Origin: an uncultured Bacteroides sp.
GTDB lineage: Bacteria; Bacteroidota; Bacteroidia; Bacteroidales; Bacteroidaceae
NCBI RefSeq assembly: GCF_959029255.1
Contig: NZ_CAUFUE010000028.1
Coordinates: forward strand, 5,583 to 69,582
DNA: 64,000 bases
Reading direction: 5' to 3'
Shown: one piece after another, positions 15,475 through 22,709 of the stretch
Layout of the letters: every line of letters starts with the position of its first letter
Numbering within the stretch: the stretch's first letter is position 1
Program-made: the position numbers and the translations under genes
The notes under the pieces: generated by a model
The model's input: the letters and a program-made list of their open reading frames with translations, nothing else
What the model was told of the DNA's origin: nothing
Database searches by the model: none

Positions 15475-17046
15475 ATGAAAAGCAAAGTCTTGACCTTAAT
15501 TCTTTTGGTTTGCGCCGCATCTTTGGCGGCGAAGGTAAAGTTGCCGGCACTGATTGGCGACAATATGATGTTGCAACAGCAGACGCAGGTGAAACTCTGG
15601 GGAGAAGCTGCTCCCGGGGCAGAAGTAAAAGTCACGCCGTCATGGAGCGGGAAGACCGTCACCTGTCGTGCGGACGGAAGCGGGAGGTGGATGCTGAAAC
15701 TGAAGACACCTGCCGGGGGATATACTCCCTATCAAATTACATTTGAAGAAGGAAGGGCGGAAGACTTTTCTGCAGGACAAGGTGATTTTCCCGGGAAACA
15801 GGATAATTCTTTTGCAGGACAAGATAATTCTTTTACAAAGAAGAAAAAGCTTTCGGTAAAGAAGCAGCATTCCGCAAAGCAGGAACAGCCGGAAAACGAG
15901 ACGGTCGTGGTGAAGGATATCCTGATTGGTGAAGTGTGGCTGGCGAGCGGACAGAGCAACATGCAGATGCCGTTGAAAGGTTTTGCGGGATGTTGTGTGA
16001 AAAACGGACTGGATGATGCCATTGCTGCCGCAGACATGAAAGGTGTGCGTATGTTTAATGTGCCTATGCGCCAGAGCTATACCGTTCAGGAGACTTGTGA
16101 AGGCAGTTGGATGACGACGCAGAACTTTACGGATGTGATGGAGTTCAGCGCCACCGCTTTTTACTTTGCCGCCAACCTGAGCCGGGCGCTACATCTGCCG
16201 GTGGGTATCGTCAATTGTTCGTACGGAGGTACCCGGGTAGAAAGCTGGCTGCCGCGCGATATTCTTCAAAACTATCCCGATATAAATACCGACAGTGTGG
16301 CAATCAGCCGTGTGCAACCTGATTATGAGCGCCCTATGTTGACCTATAACGCCATGTTCAATCCCATCAAAAACTACACGGTGAAGGGAATTATCTGGTA
16401 TCAGGGTTGCTCCAACGTGGGACGGCACGCGACATACGCGCAGCGGCTTTCTGAAATGGTGGCACATTGGCGGGGAGAGATGCGACTTGGCGAGATACCT
16501 TTCTACTTCGTGGAAATCGCTCCATACGATTACGATAGCGGTGATGCGGTGAACGGTGCCCGCTTGCGTGAAGCGCAGTTCCGTGCCCAAAGTTTAATTC
16601 CGAACAGTGCCATGATTTCTACCAATAACTTGGTGGAACCTTACGAGCGGTATAATATCCATCCGGGCAACAAGAAAGGAGTGGGGCATCGTCTCAGCTA
16701 TCTGGCGTTGAACCGGACGTATGGCATGAAGCAGGTGTGCTGTTTCGGGCCGCAATATAAATCCTGGACGGTGAAGAAGAATGAGGCTTGGGTAGCCCTC
16801 GACCATCTGGAAATGGGCGTTTGCCGTAATTATGACATCCGTGGCTTTGAGGTGGCGGGTGAAGACCGGATATTTTATCCTGCCGACAAGGTGTGGCTGC
16901 ATTGGCAGACCAACGAAGTGGTGGTTTCTTCGGAGAAAGTAGCTGTCCCGGTGGCTGTGCGCTATTGCTTCCGCGACTTCCAGCCGGGCACGCTGATTGG
17001 AGGAAATGAGTTGCCGTTGGTTCCTTTCCGTACAGACGACTGGTAA
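15475..17046 (+). CDS. Sialate O-acetylesterase family protein (SGNH hydrolase)
   Basis: A 523-residue secreted protein: MKSKVLTLILLVCAASLAAK is a signal peptide. It should remove O-acetyl groups from sialic acids or other sugars in the periplasm. The SGNH block I is ASGQSNMQMPL near residue 160 with the nucleophile Ser; YGGTRVESWLP and WYQGCSNV follow. The late catalytic D-x-H is present here as NIHPGNKKGVGHRL, so the usual Asp appears as Asn, which may lower activity. A low-complexity Gln/Lys/Asp/Ser-rich insert (about residues 97-140, with repeated GQDNSF) splits the N-terminal beta domain from the esterase core. Monocistronic. Confidence 0.85.
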   Translation: MKSKVLTLILLVCAASLAAKVKLPALIGDNMMLQQQTQVKLWGEAAPGAEVKVTPSWSGKTVTCRADGSGRWMLKLKTPAGGYTPYQITFEEGRAEDFSAGQGDFPGKQDNSFAGQDNSFTKKKKLSVKKQHSAKQEQPENETVVVKDILIGEVWLASGQSNMQMPLKGFAGCCVKNGLDDAIAAADMKGVRMFNVPMRQSYTVQETCEGSWMTTQNFTDVMEFSATAFYFAANLSRALHLPVGIVNCSYGGTRVESWLPRDILQNYPDINTDSVAISRVQPDYERPMLTYNAMFNPIKNYTVKGIIWYQGCSNVGRHATYAQRLSEMVAHWRGEMRLGEIPFYFVEIAPYDYDSGDAVNGARLREAQFRAQSLIPNSAMISTNNLVEPYERYNIHPGNKKGVGHRLSYLALNRTYGMKQVCCFGPQYKSWTVKKNEAWVALDHLEMGVCRNYDIRGFEVAGEDRIFYPADKVWLHWQTNEVVVSSEKVAVPVAVRYCFRDFQPGTLIGGNELPLVPFRTDDW

Positions 17047-17114
17047 TAGGGCGGGAACTCGATAGGGATGAAATGACTTATGATTTATGGACTTTGAGTT
17101 AAATGACAAAAGAA

Positions 17115-17216
17115 TTATTTTTAGACATAAGAACAAAAGAACATATTCAGAGTACTATATAGTTCATGCTTTCTCATTTTTCTTATTTGTTCTTTTGTTC
17201 TTATGTCTAAAAATAA
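17115..17216. repeat. 29-bp perfect inverted repeat with 8-nt period
   Basis: Arms 17115-17143 and 17188-17216 are exact reverse complements, built from octamers such as ATAAGAAC/AAAAGAAC. The 44-base loop contains GAGTACTATATAGTTC. It lies between the esterase and the convergent znuC gene, and could terminate both. Confidence 0.85.
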
Positions 17217-17283
17217 TATTTTGCTTTGTTTATATCCATTCTGTTATGTTCTGATTTTTATATCGAACTCACGTTATATTTAG

Positions 17284-18057
17284 TTAGTGGTGATGATGCT
17301 CCCCTAATATCCTGTGTGGCAACGTGCCGTGTCCCAGCAGTTCGATGGGGCAGTTGAAGTTACGTTCCAGCCATTCTCCGGAGATGCCGGTATCGGGATG
17401 ATAATCCAGTGTCTCGTTGACGCAGGCGATGGATTTTACTTGTTGCAGCACCGTACCGATATCATGGCTGACGAGGATAATGGCGCAATCTTTGTTGATT
17501 TCTGCCAGTAGTTGGTACAGGCGGGCTTCAAAACGTTTGTCTATATATGTGCTCGGTTCATCGAGGATGACGACTTGCGGGTCGGAGATGATGGCGCGGC
17601 CCAAGAGGGCACGTTGCAATTGCCCGCCACTCAGGGCGCCGATGGCACGTTCTTCCAAACCTTCCAGTCCCATGCGGGCGATTACTTGACGGGCTTTCTC
17701 CTTGTGTTCGGCAGTGAAGCGGGATACGAGGGACTTCTTGCTGCTCAGCCCGGATAATATGACTTCCTCGACAGTAATGGGGAATTTACGGTCAATACTG
17801 TTATATTGAGGAAGATATCCCATGGTAACTTGAGAGCTGGAACTTGACGACCGGGAGTTTGCGGTATGGTAGGCAATCTCACCCGCAGTAGGTTTCAACA
17901 GGCCGAGAATACATTTGATAAGAGTGGTCTTGCCGCCACCGTTAGGACCGATAATTCCCAGGAAGTCCCGGTCGTAAACGGTCAGGTTCACATCGCGGAG
18001 CACGGTACGTCCGTCATAACCGGCACTGAGGTTTTTTATTTCAATGATAGGAGTCAT
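17284..18057 (-). CDS. znuC: Zinc/manganese-type ABC transporter ATP-binding protein
   Basis: A 257-residue ABC ATPase of the metal-uptake (ZnuC/MntB) class. Walker A is GPNGGGKTT at residues 37-45, the signature LSGGQLQRALL is near residue 143, and Walker B is VVILDEPS followed by the H-loop HDIG. The C-terminus ends in four histidines, in keeping with metal handling. It starts 11 bases after znuA and is the last gene of a minus-strand run. The expected membrane permease (ZnuB) is not adjacent and does not occur in this window. The metal, zinc rather than manganese, is inferred from the His-rich partner. Confidence 0.85.
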   Translation of the reverse strand: MTPIIEIKNLSAGYDGRTVLRDVNLTVYDRDFLGIIGPNGGGKTTLIKCILGLLKPTAGEIAYHTANSRSSSSSSQVTMGYLPQYNSIDRKFPITVEEVILSGLSSKKSLVSRFTAEHKEKARQVIARMGLEGLEERAIGALSGGQLQRALLGRAIISDPQVVILDEPSTYIDKRFEARLYQLLAEINKDCAIILVSHDIGTVLQQVKSIACVNETLDYHPDTGISGEWLERNFNCPIELLGHGTLPHRILGEHHHH

Positions 18058-18068
18058 GGAGGAGGAGA

Positions 18069-18974
18069 TTATTCAACGTTTGTCAAAGCTCGTGCCGTAT
18101 TCAGCATTTCCGTTTCCCAGTCGTATGACAGAGGATTGATATCAACCACTTTAGTCCCGGTTTGTTTGGCGATGATTTCGGCGTTGCGGCGGTCAAACTC
18201 CGGCTGTACAAAGATGACACCCACTTTCTCATTCTTGCAAGTATTCATTAATGCTTTCAGATGGGCGGGCGACGGCTCTTTACCTCCGGCTTCGATGGGA
18301 ATTTGATGCAAGTCATAGTCACGGGCGAAGTACGAAAGCGCGGGATGATAAATCATGAACGCACGGTCGGTCCCCGGCGTTGCCAGTGTCTGCCTGATGA
18401 GGCTGTCAGTCTGCTCTATTTGTTGGCAGAGGACTTTGTAGCGTCCCACATAAATGCTATCGTTCGCTTTGTCCAGGGAGCATAATGCCTTTAATATGTT
18501 TCCCGCAATAATCTGGGCATTTAGGGTAGAGTTCCAGATATGAGGTTCTACTCCACCGGCGTGGTGATGGTCTTCATCCGCTTCGTTCTCCTGATGATGA
18601 GAATGGGTGTCGTCGTAAATGAGGTCTATACCTTCGGACATATCGAAGAATTGCAGATGAGGTGCATTATCAGTCAGTTTATCTGTCCAGGCTTGTTCAA
18701 AGCCGATGTAGCCGATGCGGAAATAGGCTTTGCTTTTGGCAAGGTCGATGAGTTGCTGGGGCGTAGGGTCGTATGTTTCGGGGCTCGTACCTTTGGGCAC
18801 CATGCTGACAATCGAGAATTGGTCACCCGCTATGGCTTCGGTGAGATAACGCAGTGGCTCGATGGTGACGGTAATGACCGGTTTCCCGTCTTTACGGTCG
18901 CTATTCTTATTGTTTCCCGGTCTGCAGGCGGCTGCCAATAAGCCTATCAGGAGTAGAAAGTATAATTTCCTCAT
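18069..18974 (-). CDS. znuA: Zinc ABC transporter substrate-binding lipoprotein
   Basis: About 301 residues, of the cluster A-I (ZnuA/adhesin) metal-binding family. MRKLYFLLLIGLLAAACRPG is a lipoprotein signal with Cys17, so the protein should be lipid-anchored. A charged His-rich loop, THSHHQENEADEDHHH, lies near residues 123-138, the hallmark of zinc-type members; metal-ligand segments GVEPHIWNS and YHPALSYFARDY follow. The start at 18974 is preferred; an ATG 27 bases upstream would add nine residues before the signal. It is preceded by mnmD on the same strand and followed by znuC, with no permease gene. Confidence 0.87.
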   Translation of the reverse strand: MRKLYFLLLIGLLAAACRPGNNKNSDRKDGKPVITVTIEPLRYLTEAIAGDQFSIVSMVPKGTSPETYDPTPQQLIDLAKSKAYFRIGYIGFEQAWTDKLTDNAPHLQFFDMSEGIDLIYDDTHSHHQENEADEDHHHAGGVEPHIWNSTLNAQIIAGNILKALCSLDKANDSIYVGRYKVLCQQIEQTDSLIRQTLATPGTDRAFMIYHPALSYFARDYDLHQIPIEAGGKEPSPAHLKALMNTCKNEKVGVIFVQPEFDRRNAEIIAKQTGTKVVDINPLSYDWETEMLNTARALTNVE

Positions 18975-19004
18975 TATATTTGTATTTTGTATTTCCTTCA
19001 TTTT

Positions 19005-19739
19005 TTATCCTTCATTTTTCATTTTCTCTGTATCTGTTGTTTTGGTAGCACGCAGTATTTCCCGCTTGCCACCCGGAGGACCCGGAAGCCGTTCCACTTT
19101 AAATCCGATGCTTTGCAATAACCGACGGATGACACCTTTGGCGCAATAGGTGGTAAGAATTCCATTCGGGTTCATACAAGCGTATATTTTCCGGAAAAGT
19201 TCTTCACTCCACATTTCCGGTTGCTTTTCGGGGGCGAAGGCATCGAAATAAACAACGTCGAAAAAGCGATTGGCGGTGACTGGCGAATGATAAATTGCCG
19301 GTGATGCGTCAACTGTAGCCGGTAACTTCTCACTAATCGCCGCATTCGCGTCTTCTTTTACTTTCCGTAACGTGAAGTAAGGAGTAATGTTCACATCTTC
19401 CTCCCACGGCACTGTATGGAGTGTCTTGAATAAAGGGTTCTCGCTGTATTTCAGGGCATCCACTTCTTTCCAGGAGAGCGGATATAGCTCGATGCCGGTA
19501 TAGTGGACATGCCGTTTTTCCTTTTCGGTCGTTTCCAGAGTGAGCAAGGCGTTCAATCCTGTTCCGAAACCTATTTCAAGAATATGAGGTTGGGCGACGG
19601 AAGAGGCTTTCAACCCCATGTCGATAAAGATATGTCGCGACTCGGTATGCGCCCCCTTTACCGAATGGTAATGTTCATTCAGTTCCGGTACAAACAGGGT
19701 TGCACTTCCGTCTTCGGTTTGTTCAATGATTCGTTTCAT
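19005..19739 (-). CDS. mnmD: tRNA 5-methylaminomethyl-2-thiouridine methyltransferase (MnmD type)
   Basis: A 244-residue SAM-dependent methyltransferase that is the stand-alone version of the N-terminal half of MnmC. The SAM motif is ILEIGFGTGLNALL at residues 53-66; FFDVVYFDAFAPEKQPEMWS and the ending LPGPPGGKREILRATK are highly characteristic of MnmD. It completes mnm5s2U at the wobble position of certain tRNAs. The oxidoreductase half of MnmC is absent, as in many bacteria. A pair of 22-nt repeat units abuts the start codon. The next gene downstream is znuA, 30 bases away, so they probably share a transcript. Confidence 0.88.
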   Translation of the reverse strand: MKRIIEQTEDGSATLFVPELNEHYHSVKGAHTESRHIFIDMGLKASSVAQPHILEIGFGTGLNALLTLETTEKEKRHVHYTGIELYPLSWKEVDALKYSENPLFKTLHTVPWEEDVNITPYFTLRKVKEDANAAISEKLPATVDASPAIYHSPVTANRFFDVVYFDAFAPEKQPEMWSEELFRKIYACMNPNGILTTYCAKGVIRRLLQSIGFKVERLPGPPGGKREILRATKTTDTEKMKNEG

Positions 19740-19782
19740 CTATATGTCCCTCGTGAGCCATCTATATATTCCTCATCCCTTG
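19739..19782. repeat. Two 22-nt units of the TCTATA-CCTC family
   Basis: Units at 19739-19760 and 19761-19782 begin TCTATATGTCCCTC and TCTATATATTCCTC. They match the family at 13850 and 62136, and fill the whole gap between mnmD and the DedA-type gene. Confidence 0.75.
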
Positions 19783-19786
19783 CTTT

Positions 19787-20263
19787 TTATATCACTACCG
19801 ATATGATGCCTTGCAGCGCCAGCAGCATCAGGATATATCGTATCAGCTTCCCTGCAAACATCGAAGTGGTGGTGAGCCAGACATTGCTGCGCATAAATCC
19901 CAATGCGATGGCAATGACTTCTCCCACAAAAGGCAGGAAAGCGAAGAAAGCCATCAGCGCTCCTTTTCCTTGCAGGAACTGCTGCATCTTTTCCACCTTT
20001 TCCTTTTTGACTTTGAAATATTTCTCAATCCAGTCTACTTTGCCCAGGCGGCCCATGTAGTAGCAGGTCATACCGCCCACCGTATTGCCCAATGTGGCGG
20101 CAACTACGCAAAGAGCCGGACTCAGTCCAACCTTGACCAGCGCAATCATCACTAACTCCGAACTGAACGGGATGATGCTGCCCGCCAGCAGGGCGGAGAT
20201 AAAGAGTCCGATGTATCCCCAGTCAATCAGTAGTTGTATCAGTGTATCTATAAAAGCGTCCAT
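19787..20263 (-). CDS. DedA/YqaA-family membrane protein
   Basis: A 158-residue inner-membrane protein of the SNARE-associated/DedA superfamily, short YqaA subgroup. Typical features are the re-entrant-type motif near the start (GYIGLFISALLAGSIIPFSSELV), the glycine-rich ATLGNTVGGMTCYYMGRLGK segment, and GFMRSNVWLTTTSMFAGKLIRY close to the C-terminus. DedA proteins are implicated in lipid-carrier recycling and membrane-potential homeostasis. The start overlaps the end of the upstream membrane-protein gene by 16 bases, indicating cotranscription and coupling. Exact role unknown. Confidence 0.85.
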   Translation of the reverse strand: MDAFIDTLIQLLIDWGYIGLFISALLAGSIIPFSSELVMIALVKVGLSPALCVVAATLGNTVGGMTCYYMGRLGKVDWIEKYFKVKKEKVEKMQQFLQGKGALMAFFAFLPFVGEVIAIALGFMRSNVWLTTTSMFAGKLIRYILMLLALQGIISVVI

Positions 20264-21246
20264 ACGTTAAATCCGAATAAAAGGAATAATCCTGCAAACA
20301 TTAAAATAAAGAACAGATTGGAACTCCGGCTGCTCGTCAATACAAACAAGTGGCCTGTCAGGATGCTGATGCCGATTAGGAGTAGAGACAACAGGTTGGT
20401 GCTCAACGCAGGTTGCAGCCCGATGTAAACAAAGATGCAGAAGTTCAGGAATATCAGGAAATGCAGATAGCTGCGCGTACGTATTTTGTCTTCATATCCG
20501 GCTGCCAGGCAATGCCCCGAGCTGACTATAAACAGCAGGAAGAGGTATCCGATAGTTGCCAATTCCCAAGGTTGTAAGTCGAGCCGGATGGGCTGGAAAG
20601 CAGCCAGCTCCCGGAAGGGTTGATAGAACAACTCCATCTGCCCGTAGAAGTAGGCATGTCCCAACAGAAACCAATAGGGCACACTCCAGCCAATCAGCGA
20701 AGCAAAAAAGCTTTTGGGATGAAGTGACTGAAAACAGTATGCGCCAATCCAGAGAACAGGAATGAAGAACGTCAGTTGGGGGAACATCAGGCTGCCCAGT
20801 CCGATAAATAGAAATGAATTGAACAGCGTGCCGGTAGGGTTTGCCTGTTGATAACTCTTGAACAGGAAATAGATGGCAACCAGAAAGGCGATGGCTACCA
20901 TATCACCCGGATATAGTATTTGCAAACTGGGACAAACGGCTATCAGCAGGAAATAAATACCGGTCTGCACCGAAGCCCGCATACGTATAATGGCGTATGC
21001 ATTGTTCAGCCCAATCAGAAAATATCCGATGACGCAGTACAGGACGAAGCATAAGATGCGGCTGGCCCATGTCGGGATACAAAAATCACAGAACATATTC
21101 CATAATGAATAGCTGCTTTGGCGGACTTCCATATCGGGTAATAGAATAGCGGTCAGTATCCAGCAGGCCACTGATATCAGGATGGCGGCGGGAAGTGTGA
21201 GACGTCCTGCGGCCACCCGGTTCTGAAATCTTTTGCTTCTTAACAT
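20248..21246 (-). CDS. Multi-pass membrane protein, unknown function
   Basis: About 332 residues with nine or ten hydrophobic segments and no motif I can name with confidence; similar proteins are seen in Bacteroides beside the DedA-type gene and purD. Charged loops are short, and a YQPFRELAAFQPIRLDLQPW loop stands out. The start at 21246 (MLRSKRFQNRVAAGRL) is preferred: the 18 codons before it read through an 8-nt repeat and are not protein-like. It overlaps the DedA-type gene by 16 bases. A transport or lipid-related role is possible but is only a guess. Confidence 0.72.
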   Translation of the reverse strand: MLRSKRFQNRVAAGRLTLPAAILISVACWILTAILLPDMEVRQSSYSLWNMFCDFCIPTWASRILCFVLYCVIGYFLIGLNNAYAIIRMRASVQTGIYFLLIAVCPSLQILYPGDMVAIAFLVAIYFLFKSYQQANPTGTLFNSFLFIGLGSLMFPQLTFFIPVLWIGAYCFQSLHPKSFFASLIGWSVPYWFLLGHAYFYGQMELFYQPFRELAAFQPIRLDLQPWELATIGYLFLLFIVSSGHCLAAGYEDKIRTRSYLHFLIFLNFCIFVYIGLQPALSTNLLSLLLIGISILTGHLFVLTSSRSSNLFFILMFAGLFLLFGFNVWTLL

Positions 21247-21262
21247 CTGGTTTTGAATTAAA

Positions 21263-21388
21263 TGACAAGGGAACAAGTTGACAAGGGAACAAGTTGACAA
21301 GTTAACGAGGGCTGCGCAATCAGAGCCAACGCGTAGCTCCTTGTTAACTTGTCAACTCGTTAACTTGTTCCCTTGTCAACTCGTCAAG
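21263..21388. repeat. Long 8-nt period hairpin between purD and the membrane-protein gene
   Basis: Left half: repeated octamers TGACAAGG/GAACAAGT. Right half: their complement, CCTTGTTA/ACTTGTCA/ACTTGTTC. The central segment AGGGCTGCGCAATCAGAGCC separates them. The array ends six bases before the purD stop and starts just upstream of the next gene. Confidence 0.82.
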
Positions 21389-21393
21389 CCATA

Positions 21394-22668
21394 TTACAGG
21401 TCGAAACCGATATCCCGGCGGAAGTATTTCTTCTCGAAGTCGAGCATGTCGGCCACCTGATAGCTTTTCTTTAATGCTTCTTCTTTGGTGTCACCGTAGG
21501 AGCAGACAGCGATGACACGTCCGCCGTTAGTCACTACCTGCCCGTCTTTCAAGGCTGTTCCGGCGTGGAAAAGGATGCTGTCTGTGCCTTGTGCCTGCTC
21601 AAAGCCGGTGATGACTTTACCCTTTTCGTAGGCTTCGGGATATCCGCCGCTTACCAGCATGACGCAAGCCGCCGTGCGTGGGTCTAGCACCAGTTCCTTG
21701 GTGTTGAGGTCTACCTTGTGGACGCCTTCAAAAAGGTCCATGATGTCACTCTGAATTCGCAGCATGACACTTTCCGTTTCCGGGTCGCCCATGCGTACGT
21801 TATATTCGATAACCATCGGTTCGCCTTTTACATTAATCAGGCCGAGGAAGATGAAACCTTTATAAAGGATGTTCTCTTCAAGTAGTCCGTTGATAGTCGG
21901 CTCAATGATGCGTACGCGTACCTTCTCCATGAACTCATCGTTGGCAAAGGGTACGGGAGTAACGCTACCCATACCGCCGGTGTTCAGGCCTTTGTCACCT
22001 TCACCGATGCGTTTGTAGTCTTTGGCAACCGGAAGAACCTTGTAGTGCTGGCTATCCGTCAGTACGAATACGGAACATTCGATACCGCTGAGGAATTCTT
22101 CGATGACAACCGTGGCGCTGGCATCGCCGAACATACCGCCCAGCATTTCTTTCAGCTCTTTTTTAGCTTCTTCCAGAGAGGGCAAAATCAGCACTCCCTT
22201 GCCGGCGCACAAACCGTCGGCTTTCAGTACGTAGGGAGCGGAAAGGCTTTCGAGGAAAGCGAGTCCTTCATCCAGATTTTCTGCTGTAACGCTTTTGTAG
22301 CGTGCGGTAGGTATCTGGTGGCGTTCCATAAATCCTTTGGCGAATTCCTTGCTGCCTTCCAGTTGGGCGCCTTTTGCCGAAGGACCTATGATGGCAATGT
22401 GACGGGTAGTATCATCTTCCTTGAAACTGTCGAAGATGCCTTGTACCAACGGGTCTTCCGGGCCCACGACAATCATGTCGATGTGCTGTTCAAGAGCGAA
22501 AGTCTTGAGTGCGGGGAAGTCTGTCGCTTTGATATTCACGTTTTCGCCTACAGCGCCCGTACCGGCATTACCGGGAGCGATGTACAGCTTTTCAACTTTC
22601 GGACTTTGGGCTATTTTCCATGCCAAAGCGTGTTCGCGGCCGCCTGAGCCTAATAATAATACTTTCAT
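21394..22668 (-). CDS. purD: Phosphoribosylamine--glycine ligase
   Basis: A 424-residue ATP-grasp enzyme that joins glycine to phosphoribosylamine in step two of purine synthesis. The N-terminal GSGGREHALAWK and IAPGNAGT motifs, the ATP-grasp core (YVLKADGLCAGKGVLI) and the metal-binding region (EYNVRMGDPETE) are all present. The start at 22668 (MKVLLLGSGGREH) is the family's usual one; the frame extends 15 codons further up through a 7-nt ATTCTTC repeat. It follows the DPP-IV-like peptidase gene by 41 bases on the same strand. Confidence 0.97.
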   Translation of the reverse strand: MKVLLLGSGGREHALAWKIAQSPKVEKLYIAPGNAGTGAVGENVNIKATDFPALKTFALEQHIDMIVVGPEDPLVQGIFDSFKEDDTTRHIAIIGPSAKGAQLEGSKEFAKGFMERHQIPTARYKSVTAENLDEGLAFLESLSAPYVLKADGLCAGKGVLILPSLEEAKKELKEMLGGMFGDASATVVIEEFLSGIECSVFVLTDSQHYKVLPVAKDYKRIGEGDKGLNTGGMGSVTPVPFANDEFMEKVRVRIIEPTINGLLEENILYKGFIFLGLINVKGEPMVIEYNVRMGDPETESVMLRIQSDIMDLFEGVHKVDLNTKELVLDPRTAACVMLVSGGYPEAYEKGKVITGFEQAQGTDSILFHAGTALKDGQVVTNGGRVIAVCSYGDTKEEALKKSYQVADMLDFEKKYFRRDIGFDL

Positions 22669-22709
22669 GTCTTCTTTCTTAAATTTATGATTTAGAAATG
22701 AAGAATTCT

